From Oscillospiraceae bacterium (GTDB lineage: Bacteria; Bacillota; Clostridia; Lachnospirales; Lachnospiraceae): a stretch of DNA of 64,000 nucleotides. Made by a program: the position numbers and the translations under genes. Location of the stretch: assembly GCA_021771715.1 (NCBI GenBank), contig JAETOO010000007.1, positions 62,001 through 126,000 of the forward strand, written 5' to 3'. The notes beneath the pieces were generated by a model. That model was not told the origin of the DNA, ran no database searches, and saw only the letters and a list, made by a program, of their open reading frames with translations. Positions 42,962 to 52,561 of the stretch are shown piece after piece (position 1 is the first letter of the stretch; each line of letters begins with the position of its first letter).

Positions 42962-43494
42962 AGGCTCTCCCCTCATTTCCGCCCGCATCCGACCACGCGG
43001 GCATCTCTCTTTACTCCTCTAACAGGTCTTATTTTCTCAATCAGAGTAATCTTAAAACCGAATCTCCCCCCTGTCAATAACACTTCCACCGTTTATATTT
43101 TTTTAATAAACCGCAACCAGAGCCCCCCAGGGCCGTACAGCGATGACTATAGCGACTCTCAACGCCACATCCAAAGAACCTCTCAGGGGCCTACGGCGGC
43201 GACTGTAGCAAGGCCACAGCCAGAGAAGCTCCCAGGGGCGTACGACAGCGACTGTAGCGAGTCTTACAAGTTCTTAGGCCTCAGGATACCGGAGCAGCTG
43301 TAAAAATCCTGCCTTCCGGCAGGATTTTTAGTGGGCACTGTCTGAGACCCATGTGCATCCGGCACATGGGTCGAGTTGCCCACGGCAGCCGCGCAGGTAT
43401 TCTGAGGCCTTAGAACTTGTTAGGCGAGCGATTCGGAGCTGCCGTACGCCCCTGGGAGCTTCTCGTCCTCATGCCACTTCAATTAAGAATCTCT
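42962..43494. other. 533-bp intergenic region with direct and inverted repeats
   Basis: Between nrdD (ending 43495) and the RND gene start. It has an AT-rich part next to the RND gene, three degenerate ~50-bp direct repeats at about 43125-43260 sharing a CAGGGGC-TAC core, and the large branched inverted repeat at 43225-43462. Confidence 0.7.
43225..43462. repeat. 238-bp branched inverted repeat
   Basis: Outer arms of 20 bp are perfect complements (43225-43244 with 43443-43462). Inner arms at 43267-43290 and 43396-43419 match at 22 of 24 positions. Inside are two perfect hairpins: TAAAAATCCTGCC-TTCC-GGCAGGATTTTTA (43301-43330), which can serve as a terminator on both strands, and GACCCATGTGC with its complement (43346-43372), itself framed by GTGGGCA/TGCCCAC. 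The whole would fold into a cloverleaf-like structure. Confidence 0.9.
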
Positions 43495-45627
43495 TTACAT
43501 ACTCTTCCGCTCCGCAATCTCCGCCATCTTCGCCGCATTCAACCGCGTATCCCCATGCACCCGGCTGTAGGACAGATACCCGTTCATCCGGTCAATCTTC
43601 GTGAGATTGCTCGAGCCGCACTTCGGACAGACATCCATCTCCAGCTCCTGATGTCCGCAGTCGTCGCAGTACGCGAGCGACAGATTCACGCCCTCGTAGA
43701 ACCCAAGCTGCATCGCGCGGCGGATCAAACTCTTGATTGCTTCTATATTATAGTCGATCGGATAGCGCACATACTGGATCTTCCCCCCGTTGCACAGCTC
43801 CCAGAACCGCCCCTCGAGGTCCTGCTTCTCGATCGGCGTGAGGTCCTCGGTCACATGGCAGTGAAAACTGTTGCTCACATACGGGCGGTCGGAGACGTTC
43901 TTCACGACGCCGTACTTCTTCCGGAACTGCTCGACCTGCAGCCCGCACAGGCTCTCCGCCGGCGTCCCGTAGATCGCGTAAAGCCAGCCGTCCGCCTTCT
44001 TAAATTCCGCCACCTTCTCGTTGATGTGCCGCAGCGTCTCGAGCGCAAACTGGCCGTCCTCAGCGAGCGACTTTCCGTTGTAGAGCTCCTGCAGCTCGTT
44101 GAGCGCCGTGATCCCGAACGATGCGGTCATCGGCTTCAAAAGCTTCCCGATCTTCTCGCCCGGCTGCAGATGCCCGCCGTAAAAGCCGCCCTCACAGTAC
44201 GCGAGCGGGTTCGTCGACGCACGCAGCTGGCCGAGGTACTCGTAGGTGCGAATGTGCAGCCCGCGGATCATCTCGAGGTAGTAGTCGAGCACCTCGTAAA
44301 ATTCCTTTCCCTCCTCGCGCGCCTTCGCGAGAATCATCGGCAGATGCAGGCTGACCGCGCCGACGTTGAACCGGCCGACGAAGACCGGCTTATCATTTTC
44401 ATCCGCGGGCTCCATGCCGCCGCGCTCGTACCACGGACTCAAAAATGCCCGGCAGCCCATCGGACTGATGACCCGGCCGTATTTCTTGTACATCTCTGCG
44501 ATGTAGCCCTCTCCGGTCAGGGACAGCCAGTCCGGATACATCGTCTTTGAGGAGCACTCGACGCCCTTCTCAAAGACGTCCTCGCAGGCGCCGCCCCTCC
44601 CGTGCAGCTTCTCGTCGTAGAGAAAGACGATCTTCGGGAACAGCACCGGCTTTTTGTTCCCCGGCCTGCCCTGGCCGCCCTTGTGCACCTCCAGAAGCGA
44701 GATGGCGACCATCTTCTCAAACTCTGTCGTGCCAAGCCCGAGCGTCACCGTCACAAACGGATAATCGCCGCGCGACGAGCCGACCGTGTTCAGCTTGTAC
44801 TCGATCCCCTGCCAGCCCTGGTCACAATCGCGGCGCACCTTCTTTTTCGCGTACGCGAGCGCGTGCTCCTCGACGCCCGGCCAGCTCGGATCGGCGTACG
44901 CGATGTACTCCTCCTGATATTTGCGGAAGCTCTTCTCGGCGTACGGGGCGAGCACCTTGTCCACCTCCGGCACCGTGAATCCGCCGTACTGCTGCGCCGC
45001 CGTGCTCAGGATAATGTCTCCCATCACGTCAAAGGCCGTGTCCAGCGTCTTCGGCTCATTGTACCAGACGTTTCCCATCTCGAAGCCGCCCGTCAGCACT
45101 TCGGAGATGTTGAACAGACAGCAGTTCATCGTGTCCAGGCGCGCAGACTGGTCGTGGATATAGATGTACCCGTCCTTGCACGCCTGCCGCTCGTCCAGCG
45201 TCATAAAAAACTTGCGGTACAGCTCCTTGTTCAGCTCGTTAAAGATCAGGCTGCGCTTCGTCGCGACGAGCGCGCTGTCCGTGTTCGCGTTGCTCTTGTC
45301 CCCGATGTAGCGGATCGACTGGCTCTTCGTGTAGACGTCGTCCATCATGTGAATGAAATCCTGCTTGTAATTCCGGTAGTCGCGGTAGCTCTTCGCCACG
45401 CCCGGATTCACCGCATCCAGTGCGCCCTCGACGATATTGTGCATCTCCGGGATCGTAATCCCGTCCCTTCCAAGCGCCGCCGCCCGCTCTTTCGCGAACC
45501 GGCAGATAAACGCGAGCTCCTCCTCGGTGAACGTATACATGATGCGCGCAGCCGACTTATTCACAGCGGCAATCACCTTTTCCACCTGAAACTTCTCATG
45601 CGTGCCGTCCTTTTTTATCACGTACAT
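43495..45627 (-). CDS. nrdD: anaerobic ribonucleoside-triphosphate reductase
   Basis: 710 residues. N-terminal ATP-cone (MYVIKKDGTHEKFQVEKVIA), catalytic domain with DTMNCCLFNISEVL, and the C-terminal zinc site CDDCGHQELEMDVCPKCGS. The glycyl-radical region is RMNGYLSYSRVHGDTRLN near the end. It makes dNTPs without oxygen using formate and needs the radical-SAM activase NrdG, which normally follows; here the next gene downstream is the RND pump and no nrdG is in view. The start has AAAGGAG upstream. Confidence 0.95.
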   Translation of the reverse strand: MYVIKKDGTHEKFQVEKVIAAVNKSAARIMYTFTEEELAFICRFAKERAAALGRDGITIPEMHNIVEGALDAVNPGVAKSYRDYRNYKQDFIHMMDDVYTKSQSIRYIGDKSNANTDSALVATKRSLIFNELNKELYRKFFMTLDERQACKDGYIYIHDQSARLDTMNCCLFNISEVLTGGFEMGNVWYNEPKTLDTAFDVMGDIILSTAAQQYGGFTVPEVDKVLAPYAEKSFRKYQEEYIAYADPSWPGVEEHALAYAKKKVRRDCDQGWQGIEYKLNTVGSSRGDYPFVTVTLGLGTTEFEKMVAISLLEVHKGGQGRPGNKKPVLFPKIVFLYDEKLHGRGGACEDVFEKGVECSSKTMYPDWLSLTGEGYIAEMYKKYGRVISPMGCRAFLSPWYERGGMEPADENDKPVFVGRFNVGAVSLHLPMILAKAREEGKEFYEVLDYYLEMIRGLHIRTYEYLGQLRASTNPLAYCEGGFYGGHLQPGEKIGKLLKPMTASFGITALNELQELYNGKSLAEDGQFALETLRHINEKVAEFKKADGWLYAIYGTPAESLCGLQVEQFRKKYGVVKNVSDRPYVSNSFHCHVTEDLTPIEKQDLEGRFWELCNGGKIQYVRYPIDYNIEAIKSLIRRAMQLGFYEGVNLSLAYCDDCGHQELEMDVCPKCGSSNLTKIDRMNGYLSYSRVHGDTRLNAAKMAEIAERKSM

Positions 45628-45927
45628 ACAGACTCTTCTCCTTTCCCAAACTTCCGTGCCCGCCGACGCGGGCGCTATCCTTATTGTAAATTTCGATTCT
45701 CATGACCGCCTCACCGCAGCTCCCTGCCATTCCCTGGTGTGCCGCTCAGAAATCAAATACCCATGCAAGCAAGCATGGCTGCCTGGCTCGTTGCTCACAG
45801 GAATAACCGCACAAAATGCCTTTCGGGTGATTCCGCGCAGTCATTTCCGCTGCGCCGCACGGAAAACAGAAATATCCCGGGGAAGGACCTGCAGGGGTTC
45901 CACCCCAGGATATTTCTTCGCATCTCT
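45628..45927. other. 300-bp gap between lipoprotein gene and nrdD
   Basis: Holds the lipoprotein terminator (45867-45917), a CATGCAAGCAAGCATG dyad at 45762-45777 resembling one end of the dispersed element, a GCCCGC/GCGGGC hairpin close to nrdD, and no gene. Confidence 0.5.
45867..45917 (-). terminator. hairpin after the deacetylase-like lipoprotein gene
   Basis: Arms GAAATATCC-GGGG and CCCC-GGATATTTC (one mismatch) with a 20-nt loop, followed by TGTTTTCC on the minus strand. The arm is similar to that of the terminator at 3113. Confidence 0.65.
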
Positions 45928-47235
45928 TTATCTCGCCGGATCCAGGATCGCCGACACCTGGAAGTAGGAACCGAACGACCCCGGCGAGTTGGTGAACACG
46001 TACCCGGTCACCATTCTGCGCGTCTGGCGCAGGTACGTCTCGTTGACCTCCGTGTGATCTCCGTCCGCCCACATGCCGACCAGATACCGCAGCCCGCGGT
46101 TGATCAGAAACGGGCCCTTCTCCGAGCTGTAATCGACCTCCGCCCCGTACGGGTACAGCAGCGTGTCACAGCCGCCGACCAGCGGCCCGACGTTGTTGAA
46201 CCACCCGGTGATATCCTGCGACAGCGTCTCGTACGACATCTCGCTCATGCGGTCGTAGCTGTAGCCGGCGGACGCGAGCGTCCACCCCTGGTCGATCAGC
46301 GCAGCCGCCACCTCGCGGACGGCAGATTGGTTCTCGGAATTGTCCACGCCCTCCGCCGCCTCGACGGGATAGCCGAACACGCCGCGCTTGCCCGCGACCG
46401 AGACGATCCCGCGCGCGCCCTGGAAGGAGAAGTCCGGATGCTCGTCAATAAACGCTTCCAGCACGGGGATCACGTCGTAGTCGCCCTTCAGCTCATGGCC
46501 GCCCTCGTCCGTGTAGACCGCGTCCACCTCCCCGTCCTCGCCGACGGTCAGCCTCGTCGCGACGCCGTCGCCGTTTCGCATCGAGCTGTAGCTCAGATTG
46601 TCGACGGAGAGGATCATCGGCTTCTTGCCCTGCGGCACCGTCGGGTGCAGCTCCGTCATCGTCACGGAGCTGCCCTCCTCCGTCTCCTGCGCAAGGCTGT
46701 GAATGTCGATCAGAATATACCCGCTGTCGTAGAGCGTCTGCAGAATATTCCGGAACTCGGTCACGGTGATCATATTCGACCGGTAGATCGAGTCGTACTC
46801 GTCCCCGTCGAACGCGCGCGCCGTGTCCATCACGAGGTTCGTGAAGGAAAAGTGCGGGATATCTCCGTCATACTGGTACAGCTTCGAAATCCCCTCCTGG
46901 TACTGCGCGACTGCCTCCGCCTTCCGCTCGTCATCCCGGAGGCTCTCTGCGCTCTCCAGATACGCCAAAGCCTCCTCATACCGGTACTCCTGCGCCAGGC
47001 GGGCCGCCTGGTCGAGCGCAGCCTGACGCTCCTGCTCCAGCGCCGCCTCCGACTCCTTCTGCTCCCGCTCCGCCTTCATCTTCGGCGTCTCGACCGGTTC
47101 ATTGTTCTCATACTGTCCCAGCGTCCCGATGCACTCCGCGATCTGGTAGTTCAGCACACTTCTGCTGCACCCCGTACCGCAAAGGAGCATCACGGCCGCG
47201 ATTCCTGCCAGTCTCCATCTGTTTTTTTTCTGCAT
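45928..47235 (-). CDS. lipoprotein with polysaccharide-deacetylase-like domain
   Basis: 435 residues. Signal peptide and lipobox LLCGTGC (Cys 23), then an alpha-helical stretch of about 80 residues (QKESEAALEQERQAALDQAA). From about residue 120 a NodB-homology-like fold begins with HFSFTNLVMDTARAFDGDEY, TEFRNILQTLYDSGYILIDI, and later KGDYDVIPVLEAFIDEHPDF and GGCDTLLYPYGAEVDY. The canonical metal triad of peptidoglycan deacetylases is not obvious, so the domain may be inactive or divergent. AGAAGGGGAG precedes the ATG. It lies downstream of gatB. Confidence 0.75.
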   Translation of the reverse strand: MQKKNRWRLAGIAAVMLLCGTGCSRSVLNYQIAECIGTLGQYENNEPVETPKMKAEREQKESEAALEQERQAALDQAARLAQEYRYEEALAYLESAESLRDDERKAEAVAQYQEGISKLYQYDGDIPHFSFTNLVMDTARAFDGDEYDSIYRSNMITVTEFRNILQTLYDSGYILIDIHSLAQETEEGSSVTMTELHPTVPQGKKPMILSVDNLSYSSMRNGDGVATRLTVGEDGEVDAVYTDEGGHELKGDYDVIPVLEAFIDEHPDFSFQGARGIVSVAGKRGVFGYPVEAAEGVDNSENQSAVREVAAALIDQGWTLASAGYSYDRMSEMSYETLSQDITGWFNNVGPLVGGCDTLLYPYGAEVDYSSEKGPFLINRGLRYLVGMWADGDHTEVNETYLRQTRRMVTGYVFTNSPGSFGSYFQVSAILDPAR

Positions 47236-47322
47236 AAGCTCTCCCCTTCTGCTCTGCTTTTGCTATCATTATAGCTTTCCTGGCGGACAAGTACAAGCGA
47301 AATGTACAAAAAAACGGATGCT

Positions 47323-48756
47323 TTAACCGAGCAGCTCCCGCAGCAGCTGGTTGACGGCTCCCGGATTCGCCCGGCCTTTCATCTGCTTCATTGTCTGGCC
47401 CACGAGAAAGCCAAGCGCTTTCTCCTTGCCGCCCCGGTAGTCGGACACCGACTGCGGGTTGGCGGCGATGACGCCCTCGACGACGGTGCGCAGGACACCG
47501 TCGTCGCTCACCATCTTTAGACCGTGCTCCTCGACGTAGCGCTCCGGCTCCACATCCTCGTAGAAAATTTTCTCAAAGACCTCCTTCGCGACGGTCTGGT
47601 TGATCGTACCCGCGTCGGTCAGCTCGATCAGCTTTGCGAGGTGCTCCGGCGCAAAGGTCAGCTCCTCCGGCTCCATCCCTTCCTCCTTCAGAAGGCGCAG
47701 CGTCTCGCCCATCAGCCAGTTCGAGACCTTCTTGGGCTTGCCGCACAGGGCCGTCGTCTCCTCGAACACGTCCGCGAGCCGCTTTGACCCGGTCAGGATC
47801 TCCGCGTCGTATTCGGGAATATCAAATTCCTTTTTGTACCGCGCCAGCTTCTCCGTGCGCAGCTCCGGCTGGCGGTCCCGCACGGCCTGCAGCCACTCGT
47901 CGCTGATCACCACCGGCACCAGATCCGGGTCCGGGAAATAGCGGTAGTCATGCGCGTCCTCCTTCGACCGCATCGGATAGGAATACTCCTTGTTGTCGTC
48001 CCAGCGGCGTGTCTCCTGGATCACGGGCTTCCCCTCCTCGAGCAGCTCGATCTGGCGCGCCCGCTCTCCGTCGATCGCGCGGGCGATCGCCTTGAACGAG
48101 TTCAGGTTCTTCATCTCCGTCCTCGTCCCGAACTCTTTCGCGCCGACCTCACGCACCGAGAGGTTCACGTCGGCGCGCATCGAGCCCTCCTGCAGCTTGC
48201 AGTCGGAGGCCCCGAGGTACTGTACGATCAACCGAAGCTTGTCCAGGTAGGCGATGACCTCCTCCGCGCTGCGCATATCCGGCTCGGAGACAATCTCGAT
48301 CAGCGGCACCCCGCTGCGGTTGTAGTCGACCAGCGTGCAGTCATCCCACTCGTCGTGGATCAGCTTTCCGGCATCCTCCTCCATGTGGATCTCGTGGATG
48401 CCGATCACCTTCCGCCCGGACGCCGTCTCGATCTCAATGCCGCCGTCGTGGCAGATCGGAAGGTAGAGCTGCGAGATCTGGTAGTTCTGCGGGTTGTCCG
48501 GGTAGAAATAGTTCTTCCGGTCAAATTTGCAGTACTGGTTGATCTGGCAGCCTGTCGCGAGGCCGACCGCCATCGCGTACTCGACCACCTGCTTATTGAG
48601 CACCGGCAGGGAGCCGGGCATTCCGGTGCAGACCGGGCACGTGTGGGTGTTGGGCGCGCCGCCGAACGCCGTCGAGCAGCCGCAGAAAATCTTCGTCTTT
48701 GTCGCGAGCTCGACGTGCACCTCGAGCCCGATCACTGTCTCGTACTGTCTCGCCAT
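47323..48756 (-). CDS. gatB: Asp/Glu-tRNA amidotransferase subunit B
   Basis: 477 residues. Start MARQYETVIGLEVHVELATK, zinc/Asp binding region CGCSTAFGGAPNTHTCPVCT, KNYFYPDNPQNYQISQ, and the C-terminal YqeY-like tail with VGQTMKQMKGRANPGAVNQL, all standard. GatB holds the misacylated tRNA and transfers the amide. It starts one base after the gatA stop, with its ribosome binding site inside gatA. Confidence 0.97.
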   Translation of the reverse strand: MARQYETVIGLEVHVELATKTKIFCGCSTAFGGAPNTHTCPVCTGMPGSLPVLNKQVVEYAMAVGLATGCQINQYCKFDRKNYFYPDNPQNYQISQLYLPICHDGGIEIETASGRKVIGIHEIHMEEDAGKLIHDEWDDCTLVDYNRSGVPLIEIVSEPDMRSAEEVIAYLDKLRLIVQYLGASDCKLQEGSMRADVNLSVREVGAKEFGTRTEMKNLNSFKAIARAIDGERARQIELLEEGKPVIQETRRWDDNKEYSYPMRSKEDAHDYRYFPDPDLVPVVISDEWLQAVRDRQPELRTEKLARYKKEFDIPEYDAEILTGSKRLADVFEETTALCGKPKKVSNWLMGETLRLLKEEGMEPEELTFAPEHLAKLIELTDAGTINQTVAKEVFEKIFYEDVEPERYVEEHGLKMVSDDGVLRTVVEGVIAANPQSVSDYRGGKEKALGFLVGQTMKQMKGRANPGAVNQLLRELLG

Positions 48757-48757
48757 C

Positions 48758-50305
48758 TCAGCCTACCTCCTTTGACACACATGCCGATTCCGGACCTGCA
48801 GCTTCACCAGACGCCGCATGCTCCGGGATCCGATCACACCTTTTCTCCAGGTCAGCCGGCCCCTGCCAGCTCCCGCGCGCCTGCTCGTACGCGTACGCCG
48901 CGCGGATGATCTTCTTCTCCTGGAAGCAGTCGCCGATCAGCTGCACGCCGATCGGCAGTCCCTTTGCGTCTGTGCCGCACGGCACCGACACGCCGGGCAG
49001 CCCGGCGAGGTTCACTGAGATCGTGTAGATGTCGCCGAGGTACATCTTCAGCGGGTCCGAGAGGCTCTCTCCGAGCCGCGGCGCCGTGTTCGGCGCCACC
49101 GGGCCGAGAATCACGTCATAGTTCTCAAAGGCCCGGTCGAAGGACTGCTTGATCAGCGCCTTCGTCCGCAGCGCCTTCAGATAGTACGCGTCATAGTAGC
49201 CGGAGCTCAGCACGAACGAGCCGAGCATGATGCGGCGCTTGACCTCCTCGCCGAAGCCCTCCGAGCGGCTCCTCTTGTACATGCTGTGGAGTCCCTCATA
49301 CTCCGGCGCGCGGTAGCCGTACTTCACCCCGTCAAAGCGCGCGAGGTTCGAGCTCGCCTCCGCCGACGCGATCACGTAGTAGGCGGGGATCGCGTACTCC
49401 ACCAGGCTCAGCTGAAACTCCTCGACGATCGCCCCCTTCTGCCGCAGAACATCGGCTGCCTTGCGGACCGCAGCCTCGACCTCCGGGTCCAGCCCGTCGC
49501 CCAGATAGTCGGACGGAATACCGATCTTCATCCCCTTCACGTCGTCGACCAGCGCGGACGTAAAATCGTACGCCTCCCGCTTCACCGAGGTGCTGTCCTT
49601 TTTGTCGTACGACGCGAGCATCTCGAGAATCGCCGCGCAGTCGGAGATGTCCTTCGCGATCGGCCCGATCTGGTCGAGTGACGAGCCGTAGGCGATCAGC
49701 CCGTAGCGGGACACGGTGCCGTACGTCGGCTTCAGCCCCGTCACGCCGCAGAACGAACCGGGCTGGCGAATCGAGCCGCCCGTGTCGGATCCCAGCGCAT
49801 ACGGCACCTCGCAGGATGCGACCGCCGCGCACGAACCACCCGAGGAGCCGCCCGGCACATGCTCCGGATCCCACGGGTTCCTCGTCACGCCGAACGCGGA
49901 GGTCTCCGTCGTGCTGCCCATCGCAAACTCATCCATGTTCGTCTTGCCGATGATCACACCGCCTGCCGCGTTCAGGTTGCACACCGCCTCCGCCGAGTAC
50001 GGCGGGACAAAATTATAGAGAATCTTCGAGCTGCAGGTCGTCCGCAGCCCCTCCGTGCAGATATTGTCCTTCACCGCCACCGGGACCCCGGCGAGCGGCC
50101 CGCCAAGCGTCCCGTCATCAATCCCTCTCTGCACTTCGTCGGCGCGGGCCAGCGCCCGCTCTCCGTCCAGCGTCACAAAGCAGTTCAGCGTGCCGTCCAG
50201 CGCAGCGACACAGTCCAAGCTCTCCTGCACGGCCTCCCGCACAGACACCTCTCTCTTCCTTATCATACGGCCCAGCTCCAGAGCCGTCCTCTCCATTCTT
50301 TTCAT
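48758..50305 (-). CDS. gatA: Asp/Glu-tRNA amidotransferase subunit A
   Basis: 515 residues, amidase-signature enzyme that frees ammonia from glutamine. Catalytic Lys in PVAVKDNICT, Ser pair in PGGSSGGSCAAVASCE and the nucleophile region GSDTGGSIRQPGSFCG are intact. The start at 50305 (MKRMERTALEL) is preferred over 50359, whose extra residues are not family-like. It overlaps neither neighbour: gatC ends 20 bp upstream and gatB starts immediately after. Confidence 0.97.
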   Translation of the reverse strand: MKRMERTALELGRMIRKREVSVREAVQESLDCVAALDGTLNCFVTLDGERALARADEVQRGIDDGTLGGPLAGVPVAVKDNICTEGLRTTCSSKILYNFVPPYSAEAVCNLNAAGGVIIGKTNMDEFAMGSTTETSAFGVTRNPWDPEHVPGGSSGGSCAAVASCEVPYALGSDTGGSIRQPGSFCGVTGLKPTYGTVSRYGLIAYGSSLDQIGPIAKDISDCAAILEMLASYDKKDSTSVKREAYDFTSALVDDVKGMKIGIPSDYLGDGLDPEVEAAVRKAADVLRQKGAIVEEFQLSLVEYAIPAYYVIASAEASSNLARFDGVKYGYRAPEYEGLHSMYKRSRSEGFGEEVKRRIMLGSFVLSSGYYDAYYLKALRTKALIKQSFDRAFENYDVILGPVAPNTAPRLGESLSDPLKMYLGDIYTISVNLAGLPGVSVPCGTDAKGLPIGVQLIGDCFQEKKIIRAAYAYEQARGSWQGPADLEKRCDRIPEHAASGEAAGPESACVSKEVG

Positions 50306-50324
50306 CGCATTTTCCCTTTCCTGC

Positions 50325-50618
50325 CTACTCGACCGTCTTTGGCACCTGCCACGAGCCATCCTTCACCTTCGGCGCATTCTGGAGCATGCGCGCGCGGTCA
50401 TCTCCGTTTGTCACGACATCCTCCCGGAACACGTTGTGCACCGGAAAGACGTGCGACAGCGGCTCCACGCCGGACGTGTCCAGCTCGTTCAATTTATCCA
50501 CATAGTCCAGCATGCGGCCGATATCCTGCTTCGCCTGCTCCCGCTCCTCCTCTGAGAGCTCCAGCTTCGCCAGAATCCCGACATACTCGATCGTCTCGTC
50601 ACTGATTCTATTTGCCAT
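50325..50618 (-). CDS. gatC: Asp/Glu-tRNA amidotransferase subunit C
   Basis: 97 residues, [20 protein letters not shown] then [20 protein letters not shown], the classic GatC pattern. It stabilises the GatAB pair. First gene of gatCAB. The complex here probably serves Asn-tRNA(Asn) because an archaeal-type AspRS lies 2 kb upstream. Confidence 0.96.
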   Translation of the reverse strand: MANRISDETIEYVGILAKLELSEEEREQAKQDIGRMLDYVDKLNELDTSGVEPLSHVFPVHNVFREDVVTNGDDRARMLQNAPKVKDGSWQVPKTVE

Positions 50619-50783
50619 GATTTTTTCCTCTTTCTTCTCGTTCTCTTCTGATCGGCTCTGCTATACCAAACGGCTGTCCGCCATCCGCGATTGTGGGGGC
50701 GAAGCACGGAGCAATCGACTTTCCTGCATCGTAGCGCCTGCAAAACAGACATGTAAGTTCCGCGCGCCAGGCCTACGGCTTCC

Positions 50784-52184
50784 TCAATAGCTCGGGACCA
50801 GCGTAACGCCCTGCTCCTCGCTGTAATACCCCAGGCTCACCGTCTCCCCCTCGGAAAACGGGACCCGCAGCATACTCGTGTGAAATTCCCCGTTCAGAAA
50901 GCAGTAGAACCCTGCGTTCGGGTCTTCCTCCGACGCCGTGCTCAGATGGATGTCTATCTTCTCGGAGGCCAGCCGGATATCATACACGCCAGCCGGAAAC
51001 TCCTTCCCAACCTGCATTCCGTCCTCCAGCTCCACCGAAAGCGGCAGCCCCTGCGTCTCGCGGTCCCGCAGCACCGCGTCCGGGTCCACGATCCCCTTCA
51101 GTGTCAGACGCCCGCTCTCATTCTCGACATACAGAACATCGTTCTTTTCAAGCGAGAACCGCTCCGAGTACACTCCGAACTCGCACGGCTCCTCAAAGCT
51201 CTCCCGGTACTGCCTCTGATCCTCCGGCGAGTAGAGGCAGGCGTACCCGCCATCCCCGTCCGGCGCCGTCCAGTACACCCAGGCGGTGCCGTCTGTGCAC
51301 TCCAGCTGATACGCTCCCGGCTCCAGGTCATAGCCTGCCACATAGTAGCCCGGCTCCAGCTCCATCTCCAGCAGCGTGGACTTCGCGCCCTCCCGCTCCC
51401 AGTCGACCGCCTCCGGCAGCCCTTCCTTGGCCAGGTCTATCGACTCCAGCGCCTTCCGGCTCCTCTCCTCCTCGCGCACGGCCTCTGCGCCGCCAAACGA
51501 TTCCTTCATCTCCTCAACGAAATCCGTCAACTCACTCCGATGCTCCGAGGCCACACTGAGCAGAATATACAGCGCATACACAATCATAGCCAGCGCCACC
51601 GCTTTCCCTCTGCGCTTCCTTGGCACCGTTCCGGTCTGCCTCCGCTTCTTCAGCTCACGGCGGCGGCTCGCGCTGTCCGCGGCACTGCGGCCCTCTGATG
51701 CGCTGCCGCCTCCCACGACACGACTTGCGCTCCACTGTCTCGACACGCCGCTCTGCCCCGCCGTGCGCGTGCGGCTCTCCGACGAACCGCTTCGGCTCCC
51801 CGCGCGTGCGCCGCTCTCCGACGAACCGCTCCGGCTTCCTGCGCGGGCGCCGCTCTCCGACGAACCACTCCGGCTCCCTGCACGTGCGCCGCTCTCCGAC
51901 GAACCACTCCGGCCTCCGCTGCACGTGCGACTCTCCGATGTACCGCCGCGCTCTGCAGCACCGTCCGAAGAAAACGTCTGGCGCATCCACGCGTAGGATG
52001 CGCGTTTTTTCCCCTTGTTCTCCCGGTTCAGCAGATCCTCGCAGTCGCCCTTCCGGTGGAACAGCGTCGCCTTCTCATTGTGTGTATTCAGATGATATTT
52101 CCTGTCATTTTTTGAATTGTCCAGGCCGCACTCCGTACAGCGCCCATGCTCAAGCCTGCCTCCACATAACGTACATCGCTCCAT
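50784..52184 (-). CDS. zinc-ribbon membrane protein with Ser/Arg minisatellite region
   Basis: 466 residues from the ATG at 52184, which has GGGAG eight bases upstream. Residues 1-22 form a zinc ribbon (CTLCGGRLEHGRCTECG). Residues about 92-140 are a low-complexity region made of 13-residue repeats (SGSSESGARAGSR) encoded by a 39-bp minisatellite. After a basic stretch comes one membrane helix (VALAMIVYALYILLSVA, about 196-212). The outside part is a beta-rich region with repeated EPGYYVAGYDLEPGAYQLE-like units. Its role is unknown; the layout resembles zinc-ribbon surface proteins of Firmicutes. Confidence 0.8.
   Translation of the reverse strand: MERCTLCGGRLEHGRCTECGLDNSKNDRKYHLNTHNEKATLFHRKGDCEDLLNRENKGKKRASYAWMRQTFSSDGAAERGGTSESRTCSGGRSGSSESGARAGSRSGSSESGARAGSRSGSSESGARAGSRSGSSESRTRTAGQSGVSRQWSASRVVGGGSASEGRSAADSASRRRELKKRRQTGTVPRKRRGKAVALAMIVYALYILLSVASEHRSELTDFVEEMKESFGGAEAVREEERSRKALESIDLAKEGLPEAVDWEREGAKSTLLEMELEPGYYVAGYDLEPGAYQLECTDGTAWVYWTAPDGDGGYACLYSPEDQRQYRESFEEPCEFGVYSERFSLEKNDVLYVENESGRLTLKGIVDPDAVLRDRETQGLPLSVELEDGMQVGKEFPAGVYDIRLASEKIDIHLSTASEEDPNAGFYCFLNGEFHTSMLRVPFSEGETVSLGYYSEEQGVTLVPSY
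51775..51945. repeat. 39-bp in-frame minisatellite in the zinc-ribbon gene
   Basis: The core GACGAACC (GATGTACC in the last unit) falls at 51781, 51820, 51859, 51898 and 51937, exactly 39 bp apart, encoding a 13-residue Ser/Gly/Arg unit. The units differ by few bases, so copy number is likely to vary between strains. Confidence 0.92.
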
Positions 52185-52561
52185 GCCCATATCTCCCTTC
52201 CTGTCCTGAACCGTCCCGCGCAGGTATCCTGCCTGCCGCCATCCATGCGATAGTTCTATACGACTATCTCCCTCCGGATCCATGCGCAGCAGCTCTCTGC
52301 GGTAATTCCAGTATCCGCTCATGCGCAGATAACCTGTCTGTCAACCTTATACGATAGTCCTGCACGACTATCACCTCCGGCGGATACGCACTCCGCTCTC
52401 GCTGCGGCACGGTATCCTGTCTGCCGCCATTATACCATAGCAACAGCAAAATTGCATCCGGTACGAGAGGAAACAAAACGGTCGGAACGTTTGCCCGCAG
52501 CCTTCCACCAGTCATCCTGGAGGCCGACGCACAGGGCAGGAATCAGGAGCACTCTCCGCCG
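52185..52561. other. 377-bp region with duplicated dyads upstream of the zinc-ribbon gene
   Basis: Two copies of a 20-bp dyad, GATAGT-N8-ACTATC, lie at 52249-52268 and 52353-52372, 104 bp apart. The surrounding ~100 bp is an imperfect direct repeat. The dyads resemble operators for the downstream zinc-ribbon gene. No gene is apparent. Confidence 0.65.
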
